Shown here piece by piece: positions 23,448-35,729 of a DNA stretch of 64,000 bases. The translations under genes were made by a program, and so were the position numbers. This DNA comes from Lantana camara. Its lineage: Eukaryota; Streptophyta; Magnoliopsida; Lamiales; Verbenaceae. The stretch is from contig CM074861.1 of the NCBI GenBank assembly GCA_037501455.1, positions 98,433,001-98,497,000 of the forward strand, in the 5' to 3' direction. Positions within the stretch are counted from its first letter, which is position 1. Each line of letters opens with the position of its first letter. Under the pieces are notes generated by a model. The model made no database searches. It was given only the letters and a program-made list of their open reading frames with translations, and had not been told where the DNA came from.

Positions 23448-25648
23448 TGTTGGGAATAGTGCCCTGAAAATTCAATTTGTTGAATTAATTAAACTGAATT
23501 TACACAAGTTATGAGTATTTCACATATTAATAATTAATAACGTGTGATGGTATTCTTATATGAAATGTGTTTCATAGGAAAAGACTTTGAATACCGAAAT
23601 CACGTGTTATTAAAGTTCTAGTCGGTAAGATAAGAATATGTTCTTATCAAGACTATAACGTGGTTATATAAGATGATTAGTCTTTCGTCATAGGGAATGG
23701 TGATTCCAATTATAACATGTTGATGATTTTCAATAGGATTGGAAACATCGAACTGGACCACTGAGATTATTTATTTTATACTGCTATCTAAAATAAATAA
23801 AATCTCAGGAAGCATTGTACTCTTAATCCTGATAATATTTCGGCTTTAGGCATGTAGTGTTAGTTACTGTAACATACTCGAAGTGAGGTCTCGGTAACGG
23901 GTGGCCAAAATACTTTGTATGATTCGGTGACAACATGAAATGTGCTAAAGAGTTATATTGATCGAGGAATCTGTAGCCTTGCTGGAAGGTAAGAGATATC
24001 CTTGAAATAGATTTGCAAAAGTTCGAATTAAGACTTTGGCCAAAGCACTTCGCGTGATAACGTCACCGAAGTTGTATGTTGAATGTGTTTCACATACAGA
24101 GAATTTGAACTTAAGGCGAATCAATAAATTTCAAATTGGAGATGAAAAATAAATGATAGTAGTTATAATTTATTTTTCATGGATATCTACACGGAGGAGT
24201 AAAATGCAAAATTATTCTAGATCGAGAAATTCGTGAATAATTTAATTAATTTTAGAGTGCAACAATATTTATTTAGTGGAATTAAATATTGTTAAACGGT
24301 AATTAATTATTGTCATGAGATGATAATATATTAATCCGTTTGGAGCTAAAATTAATTAGTCCTGCAGGTCCCCCTGCAAGCCCCAATCAAAAACCCGAAG
24401 AGAAAATAATAAAAGGAAAAAGAGAAATGAATTTTCAAAATGTTTGAAAATAGCAAAGGAATTTATTTTAAGAAAATAAATCAAGTTCCAAAGAGTTGGA
24501 AATGCCCGGAATTTTATTTTTGAGAAAATAAAATTTTCATCGAAAAAAAAAAAATTCGGTGATGACGTGGCAGTTGACGTGGCATGCCACGTCAGCAAGT
24601 GGGCCCAGGTGGCGCTGACTGGGCAGCCACGTGGCACGCCACGTGTGCGACGCGTGGACGGCCCAGATCGCGCCACGTCAGCCTGTTGACCGGGTCAACG
24701 GGTCAGGGTATCGGGTCAACGGGTCGGGTTTCGGATAGGGTCGGGTCGGGTTCGGTTCCGGGTCGGACCAGACCCGGACACGTGGCAGCTCCTGAAGAGG
24801 CCACGTCACCAGGAAACCCTAGCCGGCAAGTGATCACACGCGCCGCCAGGGCGCGTCCGTCTGCGGATTGGCGCGTTCTCGGCGGCGTTGGACTCGTGGT
24901 GGCAAGGGCTACGACGTGGTCACCTCGGTTTTTGTGTCCAAGTTGGCTACGCAAGTGGAGGTGTGAAATGACCATTTTACCCTTGCTTTTGTATCCAAAA
25001 TGACCGTTTTGCCCTCATATATTTGCCTATAAATAGGCTGATACCCACCCCATTTCATTCATTCAGTTTTGGGATGGTTTTGGCCAAATTTTGGCTTTGA
25101 AACCAAGTCCCATTTTTCTCCTAGTTAATTCCGATTGATTTTGGAATTAATTTTAATTAGGTGTTTATATAAAACGCCTAATTTCGGGAGAATAAACCCT
25201 GAAAAGGGTTTTCTAGTTTAAAGTTTTATTTTCTCTAAGTATTTAGAGAAATACTTTCGGAGCCCACACTCCGAGGGTGTCCCTGGGGTTATTGCAGGGA
25301 AGCTCTGTCGGTTTCACGAGGAGATCGAGTATCGGATTCTCGAGAGGTGAATTCGGGAGCTGGAAAAATGCCGTTAGATAGCCATGTTTGCAGTACGGTA
25401 ATATTTTACAGTTGTTTTATTTTAAGCATGATAAATTATGTGCTCTTAAGTGTTAATTGCATGTTAGATATTTATCTGCTTAAGTGATTTAAAATTTATT
25501 ATCAATTGCATGTATATACTTGAGTAGATCCGGCTAGTCTTCCGCTTTTGTATTAAAATGTTTTAGAAATATTTTAATACTTGTATTATAATAAAAATTT
25601 TAAAATATGGTCACGGACCGCCACCATTCGGGGCCCACCGTCCCAGTA
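23448..25648 (+). repeat. 3' LTR of nested Copia-like element
   Basis: 2201 bp, nearly identical to 16236-18434. The 24-bp palindrome has lost one base pair here (GTTGACG in place of GCTGACG). It is followed by the GGGAA target duplication and then by the resumed outer LTR. Confidence 0.93.
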
Positions 25649-25653
25649 GGGAA

Positions 25654-26504
25654 CTCATGAAACCCCTCTGGTCAATGATTGAGGTGGTCGGGTCTTGCTA
25701 ATCCATCCACCACCGGAGAAAAAAGGTGTAAGTGTAACGAATGATTGAATGACTAACTGAATGAATGAACGATTGAATGAATGAATGATTGTGACTGAAT
25801 GAATGATTGTGTGATCACTAATGAACGAATAAATGAATAAATGCACACGCGAGGTGGAGGTTGGAGAATTCGCCCTCTCGCCGGGCTCACGTATTGACCG
25901 TATGACTGTAATGAATGAACGAGAATGATAGTTGTAATCCTGGGCGTTGTTTTCTTTGTTTTCACCCCACTTGGGGAAATATTTCAAAACCTCGCGCGAG
26001 ATTATAGCTTGCATGTGTGTGTGTTTAAATTCGGAATTATTATTATGATATACCCTGTTTTTACCCACCAGTCTCCTATAGACTGAACCCGACTTTGTTT
26101 TCAGTTTTCTTGCAGGTTTGAAGTGCTAGGCGGGATTTCGAGTCTATCGAGTTGTGTGGTTAAGTTTGGGTCACTTCACATGCATATGATAAATTAAATA
26201 ACTTATACGAAGAATGTATGAATGATTATGATTATGATTATATTGTATTGATTCGGGACAGGCTTCTAGGGATAGAGTGAACCCGTCATTTGTTACTTGC
26301 ATTTATGAATGATTATATGTTTTGCCTCCGCACATGCATTTATCTTGTTGAATTGTTTATTTGGTTTCGAAGTTAGCTCCCGCCTAGCATAGCGAGTGAG
26401 TGGTCCCCGTTCGTCATGACTTGGCACGTGTATGGACTTCCCATTTCATATGCGGGTCGGGTCTCGGTGCGGGGGATGTGGTGCCTTCCATTTGGGGCCC
26501 TACA
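25654..26504 (+). mobile_element. Outer Gypsy-like LTR, right part
   Basis: Continuation of the outer LTR after the nested insertion, ending GGGGCCCTACA. It includes a (GAAT)n-like microsatellite at about 25735-25845. Confidence 0.75.
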
Positions 26505-29480
26505 TCCTTAAGTGGTATCAGAGCCTCCAGGTTGCAAAACCGGAGCTCGCGTATCGTGATTGAGTCAGTTTAAGTCATACGGCATAGGAACAACTTGTCA
26601 ACGTGTGCATTGCATTGAACTTCCATCGTTGAATTACTACTAATTGTTGGATATTACTTATTCTATGTGATCTATTTTGAATTTTGTTGCTTTAGGTGTT
26701 GCATTTGCATTTTATGTGTGTTGATTGATCTAAATATGTGCCATAAGCATATGCTAATCCGCATGCATCTATATTCGAGTGGAATCTTTGGTTAAAGGTT
26801 GCTGTCATGTTAATAAAGCTATTGTCAACCTCAACAACGAGTTTCTTCTATCCAAAACAATGAAGAAGTTATGGAATTAAGGGACTTGAAAGCCAGGTGA
26901 TGAATCTTCACGGCTCAAAAGAGAATCATCTCCCGCGCTCAACGTCATGATGGAACATCGGGGGAACCCGAACCACCAACTTAATGGATACATGAAGCAA
27001 TGTGATAGGCGGGGAATTTCTTGTCGTCAAATTTTGAAGACACTTAATGCCAGACTAAGCCTTTCACAGATCACCAATGAGACTTTGAAGCTTGAAGTAA
27101 GTATACAAATAGAAGGTTAGAATCGAGAAGTTCCAAGGGACATATAGGCTTAGGGACCGGATGCAAGGGTATTAAAAAGGAAATTCCAACTAGGGTGCAT
27201 GGAGTGGAGCGCTGTCAATCACGTGGTTTCATAACGAGACGAAGTAAGGAAGTTTAATTAATACGACTACAAGTGTAGACTAATAAATAGATGTAAAGCC
27301 AAGATAGCAAGGAGCGTTGAAGAATCCAAATTGCGTCATCTTTTCGGGACTTTGGGACATGCGAGGAGATAAGGAAGCAAACAAAGATTGGGAAGCAAAC
27401 GAGGATTGGAAAGCCGCACTAATGATCAAATCAAGCACAACATTTCGACTGGAGTTCATAACATCAAAATCCGAGGCCATGATGCAGTGCTAAAGCTACT
27501 ACTGTGGTGATAGGTTCATTGCATGCATAGCACGTTCATCATACATTATTTTGAGTTATTTAAAATTTTATTTTATGCACTTTAATATTACAAATGTTAA
27601 ATTGTTGTTGCATACTTCTTTGTTTAATTCTGTGCCTTGATGTTGCATCACCTTATTGAAGATATGTGCTACATACATTAGACATTCTAACCCGACATGC
27701 ATCATTTTAGTGTTTATTTGTTAGGATGTCTTCCCCGTTTTACACTTCAACCATTACTTTGATCAAAGTCCTACAGAACCGAGTTGAAGAAGAGCAATTT
27801 TGGTCAATAGGGTTCAGACAGAGATGGGAGTGGACTTTAGAAGCTAAATAGGTTGGAGTTACTTCGGGCTGTTCGGACTAGATAAGAAAAGAAATCACGA
27901 CTTTAAACTTCAAGAGGATTTAGGAAGTAAAAGATTCGGGTCGCTATTCGGGCCAGTCGCTTCTAATTAAATGTAAAGAATACAGTGAATAAATCCTCTC
28001 TCGAGGGTTGCTCAATCAAGTGAAGGCAGAATTCTTAAGGGGAAGAGCACTAACGTGAGATAAATTTAAATTTACGGTGGTGCTCAAGAGAGTCACTTCT
28101 AGTAAGAATAATGGAAATGCAAGTCTGGATAAGTATGAAAGTCTTAGTAATGGTAATAGGATCAGAATAAGATGGCTTTATCAGTTTAAATCTTCCAAGT
28201 AGAAGTTAAGTTGCTACAACAGGGTTGAAGATTACCATTGAGCATCGAAGGGATTTGGTTCGTTGAATGTTCCTATGTATGGAATCCAGGTTTTGAAGAT
28301 GATGGGATTATGAGGGAGCTTTTGTTGGACTTCTATATCAATTTTGCGAGAGGGAAGCTGGATAAGATTATCAGGATTTGTGACGGTGTCCGTAGAAGTT
28401 AATTCAACTAAGTACCGGAGGGGTTTGAGAAGAAAGGAATCAAAAAGGGGTGATTATTAGAGGAGTTGAATCAACCTTAAGAATTATCAACGAAGTTTTA
28501 TCTTCAATTATAGAATTAATTGGGCTGGAACTAAATTCACGCTTAAGGGCTGGAAGAGGATGAAGGAACAATCTAAATAAAATATAGAAAGAATCCGTGA
28601 AGAAATAAACCGTGGTAGTGACAACAGAGAGATGTGGATCGATAGCCAAGCATCATCAAGAACATTGACTTTCAGGTATAGGAATGAGTCGGTTGGAACC
28701 TATTACGCGCTTAAGCACGTGAAGAGAGATAAAAGATAGATCAAACAAGAGGCCAGAAAATTGATCTAAACTTCAGATATACCGGTTTCAGGTCGAGTCA
28801 AGAAATGAATTGATTTATCTAGTTTGAGAAGATGGTCGGGAATTAAAGAAGATAATCGAGAGTAAAAGTTGGAATTGAATCAAAGACAGGATAAATCAGG
28901 TGTTGAATGGGGATTAGATGGATCGCCGTGGAGCTTGCCATATCTCTTAATGAATTGGAACTACTAATCAGGGTTAATACTTGAAATTCGAATTATGGGA
29001 AAACGGGATCGAGTAACAGAGATTGTCGAATTGTCGTACTTGTAGATGATGGTGACAAGTCTAGTTAACCAAGTCTTCAACAAAGGACTAATTCCGGTTG
29101 TATAAAGAGAGATTGCACCCTCACTATTTCTCAGATATTAAGGTGGAGTCATTGCTTGCCCCTTCGCCATTTCCGACCTTTACGTTCCTTAGCATTACAA
29201 GGTAGAGACAATGTATGAAGATAGGATAAAAGGTCATAGGTTGAGACTGATCGGGTAAAGAGTAATGCGCCGAGAATAGGATTAAAAATTGGCAAATGAG
29301 GAAACAAGGAGGTTGATAGCCACCACTTCCACAAGGTGGAGTTCTGGGAACTTCATTAAATTGAGAGAGATAATTGAAGGATCACACAAATGGGGCTACG
29401 GAATTATTCGACTTTAACCACACTATGGTGAACGGTACATAAAACACGCATGACATATGCATACATACAATTTAAATCTA
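26505..29480 (+). mobile_element. Decayed interior of outer LTR element
   Basis: The primer binding site TGGTATCAGAGCC is at 26513-26525, eight bases past the LTR end. The remaining ~2.9 kb has no long open frame, and I cannot recognise gag, protease, RT or integrase motifs, so this is either a strongly decayed or a non-autonomous (large-derivative type) interior. No 3' LTR follows, so the element is truncated at its 3' end. Confidence 0.6.
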
Positions 29481-29506
29481 ATCCAATTTTCTTTTTGTAC
29501 TATTTA

Positions 29507-30024
29507 GAAGTCGTTTACTTTGGCATTTTCTAATCCAATGGGTTTGGATTGTAAAAATAAAAAAAATGGATTAAATTGCCCAAAGCTCATAAATGGACTT
29601 GTTTACATTGTTATGTTTGGGCTGACTTAATATTCATCCTTTTCTGTCTTGTTTACTTTGTTGGAATGGTTGTAGTTCTTAGTAAAAGACATTTTTATCC
29701 TCGTCCCACACACTCACATTAACTCTGATATTGTAGGGAGAAGTCAGTGGCATAGACATAATTAGTGGGATTTTTTGTACAAGAAAGTAATTGCCTCCCA
29801 TCGGCAAGGAATAGGTTAAATAATAACAGCCTTTGGATGATGTAATTTCCCCCACTCCAATCTAACAAATCTAAAGGCAGAAAAGGATGAATATTATGGC
29901 ATCCCAAACATAAGTAAATAACAATGTAAACAAGTCCATTTATGAGCTTTGGGGAACTTAATCCATTTTTTTCACTTTTGCAACCCAAACAATTGGATTA
30001 GAAAATGCCAAAGTAAATCACTCC
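29507..30024. mobile_element. Harbinger/Tourist-type MITE (518 bp)
   Basis: Terminal inverted repeats of well over 100 bp (left GAAGTCGTTTACTTTGGCA, right end complementary to GGAGTGATTTACTTTGGCA) flanked by TTA on both sides (29504-29506 and 30025-30027). The TTA duplication and the GG.GTGTTTAC-like end fit PIF/Harbinger. It encodes no protein. Confidence 0.85.
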
Positions 30025-30027
30025 TTA

Positions 30028-30640
30028 GTATTTTTTATATTCTATATATTTCGCTGCATCCTAATATTATTAAATAGAAAAAATAATTTACATTTTCAAT
30101 AATGATCCTACAATTTCGCGAATAAAGTAATCGTAATGAATTTTTCAAGTATTCGAATTCAAAAACCAAAGAAAATGAAACCGATCATTTGGTTGATGAT
30201 TTGTAACTCGGATAAATTAGTATTGGTGGTCTATTATGGAGGTACTTATGATTGTGTGTCCCTTATTCCTATTTGGTTACTATATTTTGTACGTGTAGTT
30301 TGGTTTTCATTATTAATCAACTTTTCTCGAAAAGCAAAATATATCAAACAGGTAAGAGATTTAGTGGCTGCATATGGAAATGCAAAGGATCTCAGAATCT
30401 TGTAATTATATACAATAAAATTGTTCTTTTTTTTTTCATGTTTAATTAGTGTCATAAGCAATAGAAAAGTTAATAAGTACAAAAAAGTTGATCATATCTT
30501 TTGAAAGAAAATTCTTTGCTAAAAAACAAGGAAAATTTTAGACTAAAGAAAGGCTAAAAAGGCAAACTAATATAACGACAAAAGGTAGAATATTATATTC
30601 TTGAAGAGTGATAGTTATGTCCTAGAAGAAAGGAGAAACA
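30028..30640. other. AT-rich DNA without recognised content
   Basis: Several short open frames overlap on both strands, but none has domain character. No RNA gene or repeat boundary is seen. Confidence 0.4.
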
Positions 30641-30649
30641 ATTTGTTGA

Positions 30650-30840
30650 CGGGTGGATCGGGTTGAGGTGGGAGTATTACAGAAAAAACCTCAACCCGAA
30701 CCCAACCCGGACCCAAAACGAACCCGGGAAGGTCAACCCGAACCTGAATCTATCGGGTTCGGGTCGACCTGAAAATTTTCAGGTCACCCGGTGACCTGAC
30801 CCACCCGTACAACCCGACCCGAACCCGAAAAATCAAAGAA
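30650..30840. repeat. GGGTCGGGTT-rich block (hAT subterminal type), left
   Basis: Dense AACCCGAACCC / GGGTTCGGGT repeats in both orientations. The same composition recurs at about 34496-34528 and 39110-39310, bracketing a hAT transposase remnant. Such repeats are typical of hAT subterminal regions; assignment to one element is inferred. Confidence 0.5.
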
Positions 30841-30936
30841 ACTCTGCCTGCGCTTTCAGCTATGAACTTCAGACATTCTGCTATTCTTTTTTTTTTTTTT
30901 GATAGAAAAACGAGGCAAGCAATATCAAAGATCAAC

Positions 30937-32465
30937 TGATGTATCGGGTTTTTGCATGGATTTGTAGGGCAATTTGAGTTAAATTCAAGTAGTTTTAAGA
31001 ACTTATAATGCGATTTATGCTCCCTTTTAGGTACCTTTCACCTTGGAGTTGAAGAGACGAAGTAGAAGCAAAACCATGCAATAAAAGGCGAAAAACGAGA
31101 AATTCTAGGGGACACGCCCGTGTCCCCTTGGAAGAGTAAACTGAGACACCCCCGTGTCTCAGTACAGAAGTGACCCTCGGATTCCAGATGGTGACACGCC
31201 CGTGTCACCAACATAGAGCAATCTTCGACACCCCCGTGTCTCTGTACAGAGAGGCCTGGCAGCTTCTGCACCCCCGTGTCATTCAGAAGAACAACTCTTG
31301 ACACCCCGTTTCAAGAAGAAAAGCGCGAGTACGTTTTTTATATGTGACACGGGCGTGTCACATTTTTGTGCATGGGCTCTGCACGCCCGTGTCACGTGGC
31401 GGAGCTGGGTTAAGGACTTCTATTTATACACGGTTTTGAGGCGGAATTTGGGAGCTTTTGGACGGATAGCTTCCCAGAAGTTCAAGAATAATCGGAGAAG
31501 GAAGAAACACGAAGACATAGAGTTGAAGATTCAATCAAATCACAAGACTTGATCAATTTGGTTTTATTTACTGCTTTTCTATCAAACTAATTCCTCAAGC
31601 TTTGGTTTTTAAATTCTAGGATAGTTAGTTTTATTGCTTTAGATTCGTTTTGATAATTAGGTTAGAATTTCAGAAGTATTAATTCCGGTTTGATGGTTAT
31701 GTTAGACATGAATGTTTTGAATGCAATTCCTTTGATTTTAATGAGTTTTGAATCTATTATGAGGAACTAATCTCCTAGGGTTAGGGGGTAAGGATTATGC
31801 ATCTAAGGTGTTTGAGTTAATGCTTGAGTTAATTAGTGTGATTCTTTGTTAGGAAAACGGAATTGAGTAGATTGGGAGTGGATTGGCCATCCATGAACAT
31901 AGTGTAAATTATCCGATAATCGAGAGATTGAGGATAATTGTGATTGTTTTCCAAAATTTAGACTTTTTGGGCTTAAAGAAATTTAACCCTAATTTCTACA
32001 ACACGTATTTAGAATTCCATGCCAAGCCGCTAGGTTTTAAATACACTAATCTTGCTTTATTCGATTAATTTGGTTACTAAGTGATTGTGAGAACAACACT
32101 TGGCTTGATTAATTAGACATCTAGTCGTTGAGAGAAGCTAGGTATAAAATTGTGATTAGGTTGAAGAATCATACATCCGTACTTGAGTATTGATTTGATC
32201 ACTGAAGGGCATATGATTTACTCCCCGACCTGCTTTAATTAAGTGGTTTAATCTTGATTTTTATTTGTTAGCTCGTGTGATTGATTACTTATTGCTTAGT
32301 TTAATTTCGTCATAGTAGTATAGTACAACACTGTCAATCTTGTTCGGTCTCTAGATTAAAAATAGTCATAGAAGTGGTTGTTGAGTTCCTTTCGCTGTGG
32401 ATACGATACCTTAAGTGTTGCAATCGAATTTAGAACTTACACTTGGGTTCAAGATTTGTCTATCA
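30937..32465 (+). mobile_element. Solo LTR (1529 bp), Gypsy-like
   Basis: It begins TGATGTATCGGG and ends TTGTCTATCA, with perfect 5-bp target duplications TCAAC at 30932-30936 and 32466-32470. No internal region remains, so this is the product of LTR-LTR recombination. The 3' part (GCTGTGGATACGATACC and GGGTTCAAGATTTGTC) is of the kind I associate with Athila/Tat-type Gypsy LTRs. It carries the palindrome array at 31107-31391. Confidence 0.9.
31107..31391. repeat. Palindrome array in solo LTR
   Basis: Eight sites with an ACAC...GTGT or CACG/CGTG core, centred near 31117, 31151, 31199, 31233, 31273, 31306, 31352 and 31386, separated by unrelated spacers. Four have perfect 10-bp arms: AGGGGACACG at 31107-31128, ACTGAGACAC at 31140-31163, TGGTGACACG at 31189-31210 and ATGTGACACG at 31342-31363, each followed by its exact complement. 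The other four are shorter or decayed. Confidence 0.9.
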
Positions 32466-32844
32466 TCAACTAACAGAAGAAAGATCCCTAACAAAAGCTG
32501 CCCCAGGAAGGGGACATTCTACTATTCCAAAACAAAAAAAAATTGGCACAGAATTGGCAATTGTGCTATGAACTTCATAGCACAAGTCCAAAACATCAAA
32601 GCAAAATACAAAGCATAATTCTACTTAATTGCAAAACCAAACAAACTTCAGACAGTTATAAAATACAAGTCCAAAACACTTCAAATTCAACATGAAAGCA
32701 TAATTCCATATCATGGGCATCTTCTTCCAACAAACTCTTCATCAAGCCATCCTACCAAAAAAGAATATGCAAGTTAATTAGATGTAAATTCTTATTATGA
32801 TATTCACATATTAAATATAAGAAAGATTAAAAAGATTACTTACT

Positions 32845-33175
32845 TTCAATCATCAATACAAGTAGCCGTAGTAGATTGATCATCATTTTGATTCAAATAC
32901 AAAGCCATGATATTTTCGGTTAACTCATCCAATTGGATATCATTAGAAACTACAACAAAAAAAAAAATATTACAGGACATAATTTAACAAAACAAATAAA
33001 AAACTAAAAGCATAAATTTCATACCTTGTTCCCTGAATAACCAATCCTTGCAACATATCAATGCCTCAACAACGTCGGGCTTCATTGCACTACGATATTG
33101 ATCAAGTATCCTCCCACCGGTGCTAAAAGCCGACTCAGAGGCAATAATAAAACAAAATAGCATCATTAAAAGCAT
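32845..33175 (-). pseudogene. hAT transposase C-terminal fragment
   Basis: On the minus strand, 33175-33022 encodes the hAT dimerisation (hATC) signature: ASESAFSTGGRILDQYRS followed by VVEALICCKDWLF. After a probable intron, 32951 down to about 32849 reads VSNDIQLDELTENIMALYL and a Thr/Asp-rich end. This matches the C-terminus of plant hAT (RICESLEEPER/DAYSLEEPER-like) proteins. The BED zinc finger and catalytic core are not found upstream (33200-34500), so the copy is internally deleted and dead. The solo LTR at 30937-32465 landed just downstream of its 3' end. Confidence 0.85.
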
Positions 33176-34572
33176 AAAAGCATAAATAGCATATCATGCA
33201 AATATAATCTGAAAAACAAAACAAAAAAAAAGTTGTTTTAGCTCAAATAACATTAGTAATAGGAATCTGAAAATAATAAAACATAATATGCTTCATTAAG
33301 TGGCATAAAAGAATCTGTTTATATAAAATAGCAAAGAATCTGTTATTCACATTACAACAGATTGATATAATTGAAATAAGAAATAATTGTTTTCAATTAT
33401 GGTATGAAATAAATGGTTTTCAATAGTCTGCTAATAACATCATTAACAAAGAATATTCACATTTGTTTTCAATGATTGTATGAAATTTATTTCAAAGAAA
33501 ATGTTATTCATATATCACTAATTATAATATATTTATAGTGACATTGATTAGTTTTCAAATAACCCTGATCTGAACTTAGAATTTTTTTCAAAAAATCTAA
33601 ATTGGATTAGCAGTAGCCTCAACATGCAAATTCCCCATCCGCAAATACTTTAAATAAGAAATATCCTGGAGCTAGAAACTTCTACTTGACAAAATCAAAT
33701 ATTAACAAAAAAAAAAAAAATCACACAATTAAGTGTCAAAACCACTTCTGAAGTCACCTGAGTTTATACAGTTTCACAGAAACAGAAAAAGGGGGAAACA
33801 CAATTAAAACTCCAAAACAAAAAAGCCACAACAGTAACTACAACTTCAATTTCTGGAAACTCTCTAATTAAAACTTCAATTTCTGGGAACTTCAAAGTAA
33901 ACGAGTAACAGAACCAACCTGAAAACTCTTGAGCCTTCAAGAAACCCCAATCTTCAAATAAGAAGAGAGAACACTACCAGAAATCCCAGCCCAATACTTG
34001 TCGACTGTTCGAAAACCGAAAACAAGGCTGCAAGACTCAACAAAAGCCAAACAAAATCTGATACTCTTTAGATATCTGTTGAAGTCGTAAGTCTGCAAGA
34101 AATCCTAAGAACAAATTTGTAACTACCTCAAGGTATTTTAACAATCCCACAGATCTTCTAACTCCGTAAATTGTCAGCGACACAAGGCGGTGGTGGGGTG
34201 GGAAAAGCAAAGCACCGGGAGGTGGGCGAGAGAGAAGAAATCAACTGTAAAATTAGAAGAAATTAAAAAAAATAAAAGAAAGGAGAAGAAGAGACCAAAT
34301 GTACCTGTAACGTACCTCTAAGCTGCAGCCGATGGTGAAATCGCCGGCGGCGAGACAAGGAAACATGGCAAAGAGGTGGACGAAAGGGCTTCTGTATTTC
34401 TCATTCTGTATCGCCGCGGCTGAATGCAACAAGCAAAATGAGAATTTTAGGTCATAGTTAGGGTTTTCTGCTTATATAGTATCCATATTCTTTTTATCCG
34501 GGTGGGTTTCGGGTTGTAGGGTCAAAATAAATATTTGCTCTATTTAAATTCTTATTTATATAAAATATGCAA
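33176..34572. other. Probable non-coding hAT remnant
   Basis: No coding frame of note. A GC-richer segment (34180-34420) could be the old 5' leader or promoter of the hAT gene on the minus strand, followed by a GGGTGGGTTTCGGGTTG block at about 34499. This is assigned by position only. Confidence 0.35.
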
Positions 34573-34581
34573 TTCTAATTA

Positions 34582-35227
34582 GGGTAAATTACGGCAACCC
34601 CCCTGTCCTTTGGCACGTTTTGCACTTTCCCCCTTAACCTTTGATTTTGCGCGACTTCCCCATTCACCTTTGAATTTTTTTGCACGTTACTCCTTTTGCA
34701 CTATTCCAGCGGAATATTCGAGGAATATTCCGTTCGAATTTATACAAGGTGAACTTTGACCGTCGATTTCTCCTCCATCACGATGATCCAAGAGTTAAGA
34801 CCACCACCATCTTGTTAGTCTCTCTAAGATGAATAAAACCCCTACACCATTCGATCCTATTGATCGTCGGAAGCCGCCGGAATTCGCCTACAAAGCTCTA
34901 TCATCCGTTCGCCATATTTGACCGGTAATTCCTCTTTCTCCTGTTGTCGAATTTTAAAATCAAGGCCACCATTGTGTTCCTTGCGTCGAGATCTTTGATT
35001 TTATGTATAATATTAACACATTTGACATCCGATTTGAATAGATTTGACCTCAGAAATCACGGCAAAATTTTGTTAAAAAAATTTAACGGAATATTCCCCA
35101 ATATTCCGTCCAAAAGGGGGACAATGATATGTTTTACAAAGGTGAGGGGGGAAGTCGCGCAAAATCAAAGGTTAAGGGGGAAAGTGCAAAACGTGTCAAA
35201 GGACAGGGGGGTTGCCGTAATTTACCC
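34582..35227. mobile_element. Mutator-like MITE with long TIRs (646 bp)
   Basis: Terminal inverted repeats of about 100 bp (GGGTAAATTACGGCAACCCC on the left, complement on the right) with a perfect 9-bp target duplication TTCTAATTA at 34573-34581 and 35228-35236. The inner part contains mirrored GGAATATTCC motifs. No transposase. Confidence 0.9.
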
Positions 35228-35729
35228 TTCTAATTATACAGTATCCGTAAACTTAGTTTAATTATATTTGCTCTAATTATATAATATGTATTTATATAAA
35301 ATATGCAATTCTAATTGATTAACTTTAAAAAAATACATCTCTATTTATCCGTAAATTTAGTTTAATACTAATCATATTACAATCATGTATATCTTTATAA
35401 TTAACAAAATTATATAATTTAGACAAATTATATAATATTAACATTATAAATCATGTTATTCTCAAATAATAATCACATGTTTATGAAAAAAAATTATTTT
35501 ACTAACCATTTTTTTAATAGTCTATTATATTATATTATAAAGAAACGAGTTGATTTTTGGATTTTCTTGAAATTTATTGGTCGTCAAAATATCCTTACAA
35601 TAATTTCACTAATGTTTAGTTAAGTTAATTATGTAAACCCATATACATTATAAATTACTATTGAAAATTTATAAGTACTTAATTATGGATAAGAATTTGG
35701 TTACAAGTCTAATCTTAATCAAATTCTGG

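Larger units (their letters stand above)
16236..25648 (+). mobile_element. Nested Copia-like LTR retrotransposon
   Basis: A complete 9.4-kb insertion in the outer LTR, flanked by GGGAA at 16231-16235 and 25649-25653. Two LTRs of about 2.2 kb begin TGTTGGGA and end TCCCAGTA. The PBS complementary to initiator tRNA-Met follows the 5' LTR, and a purine-rich tract (about 23433-23447, GGGCAAGTGGGAGAT) precedes the 3' LTR. Internal order is gag remnant, integrase core, then RT and RNase H next to the 3' LTR, which is the Copia (Ty1) order. Every internal domain is interrupted by stops or frameshifts, although the LTRs are about 99% identical by eye. Confidence 0.93.

Noticed and set aside
25655..26068. 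Minus-strand frame rich in Ser/Ile/His
   Set aside because: It is produced by a GAAT-type microsatellite in the outer LTR; low-complexity translation only.
31107..31391. CRISPR-like look of repeats with unique spacers
   Set aside because: The repeats are short palindromes with variable arms inside a plant LTR flanked by a target duplication, with no cas genes; not a CRISPR array.
30937..32465. Taken first as the missing 3' LTR of the 13.1-kb element
   Set aside because: Its ends and sequence are unrelated to the TGTAACGCCCC LTR, and it has its own TCAAC duplication.
34944..35261. 105-codon plus-strand frame
   Set aside because: It runs through the right arm of the MITE with the TTCTAATTA duplication and continues past it, so it is not a gene.
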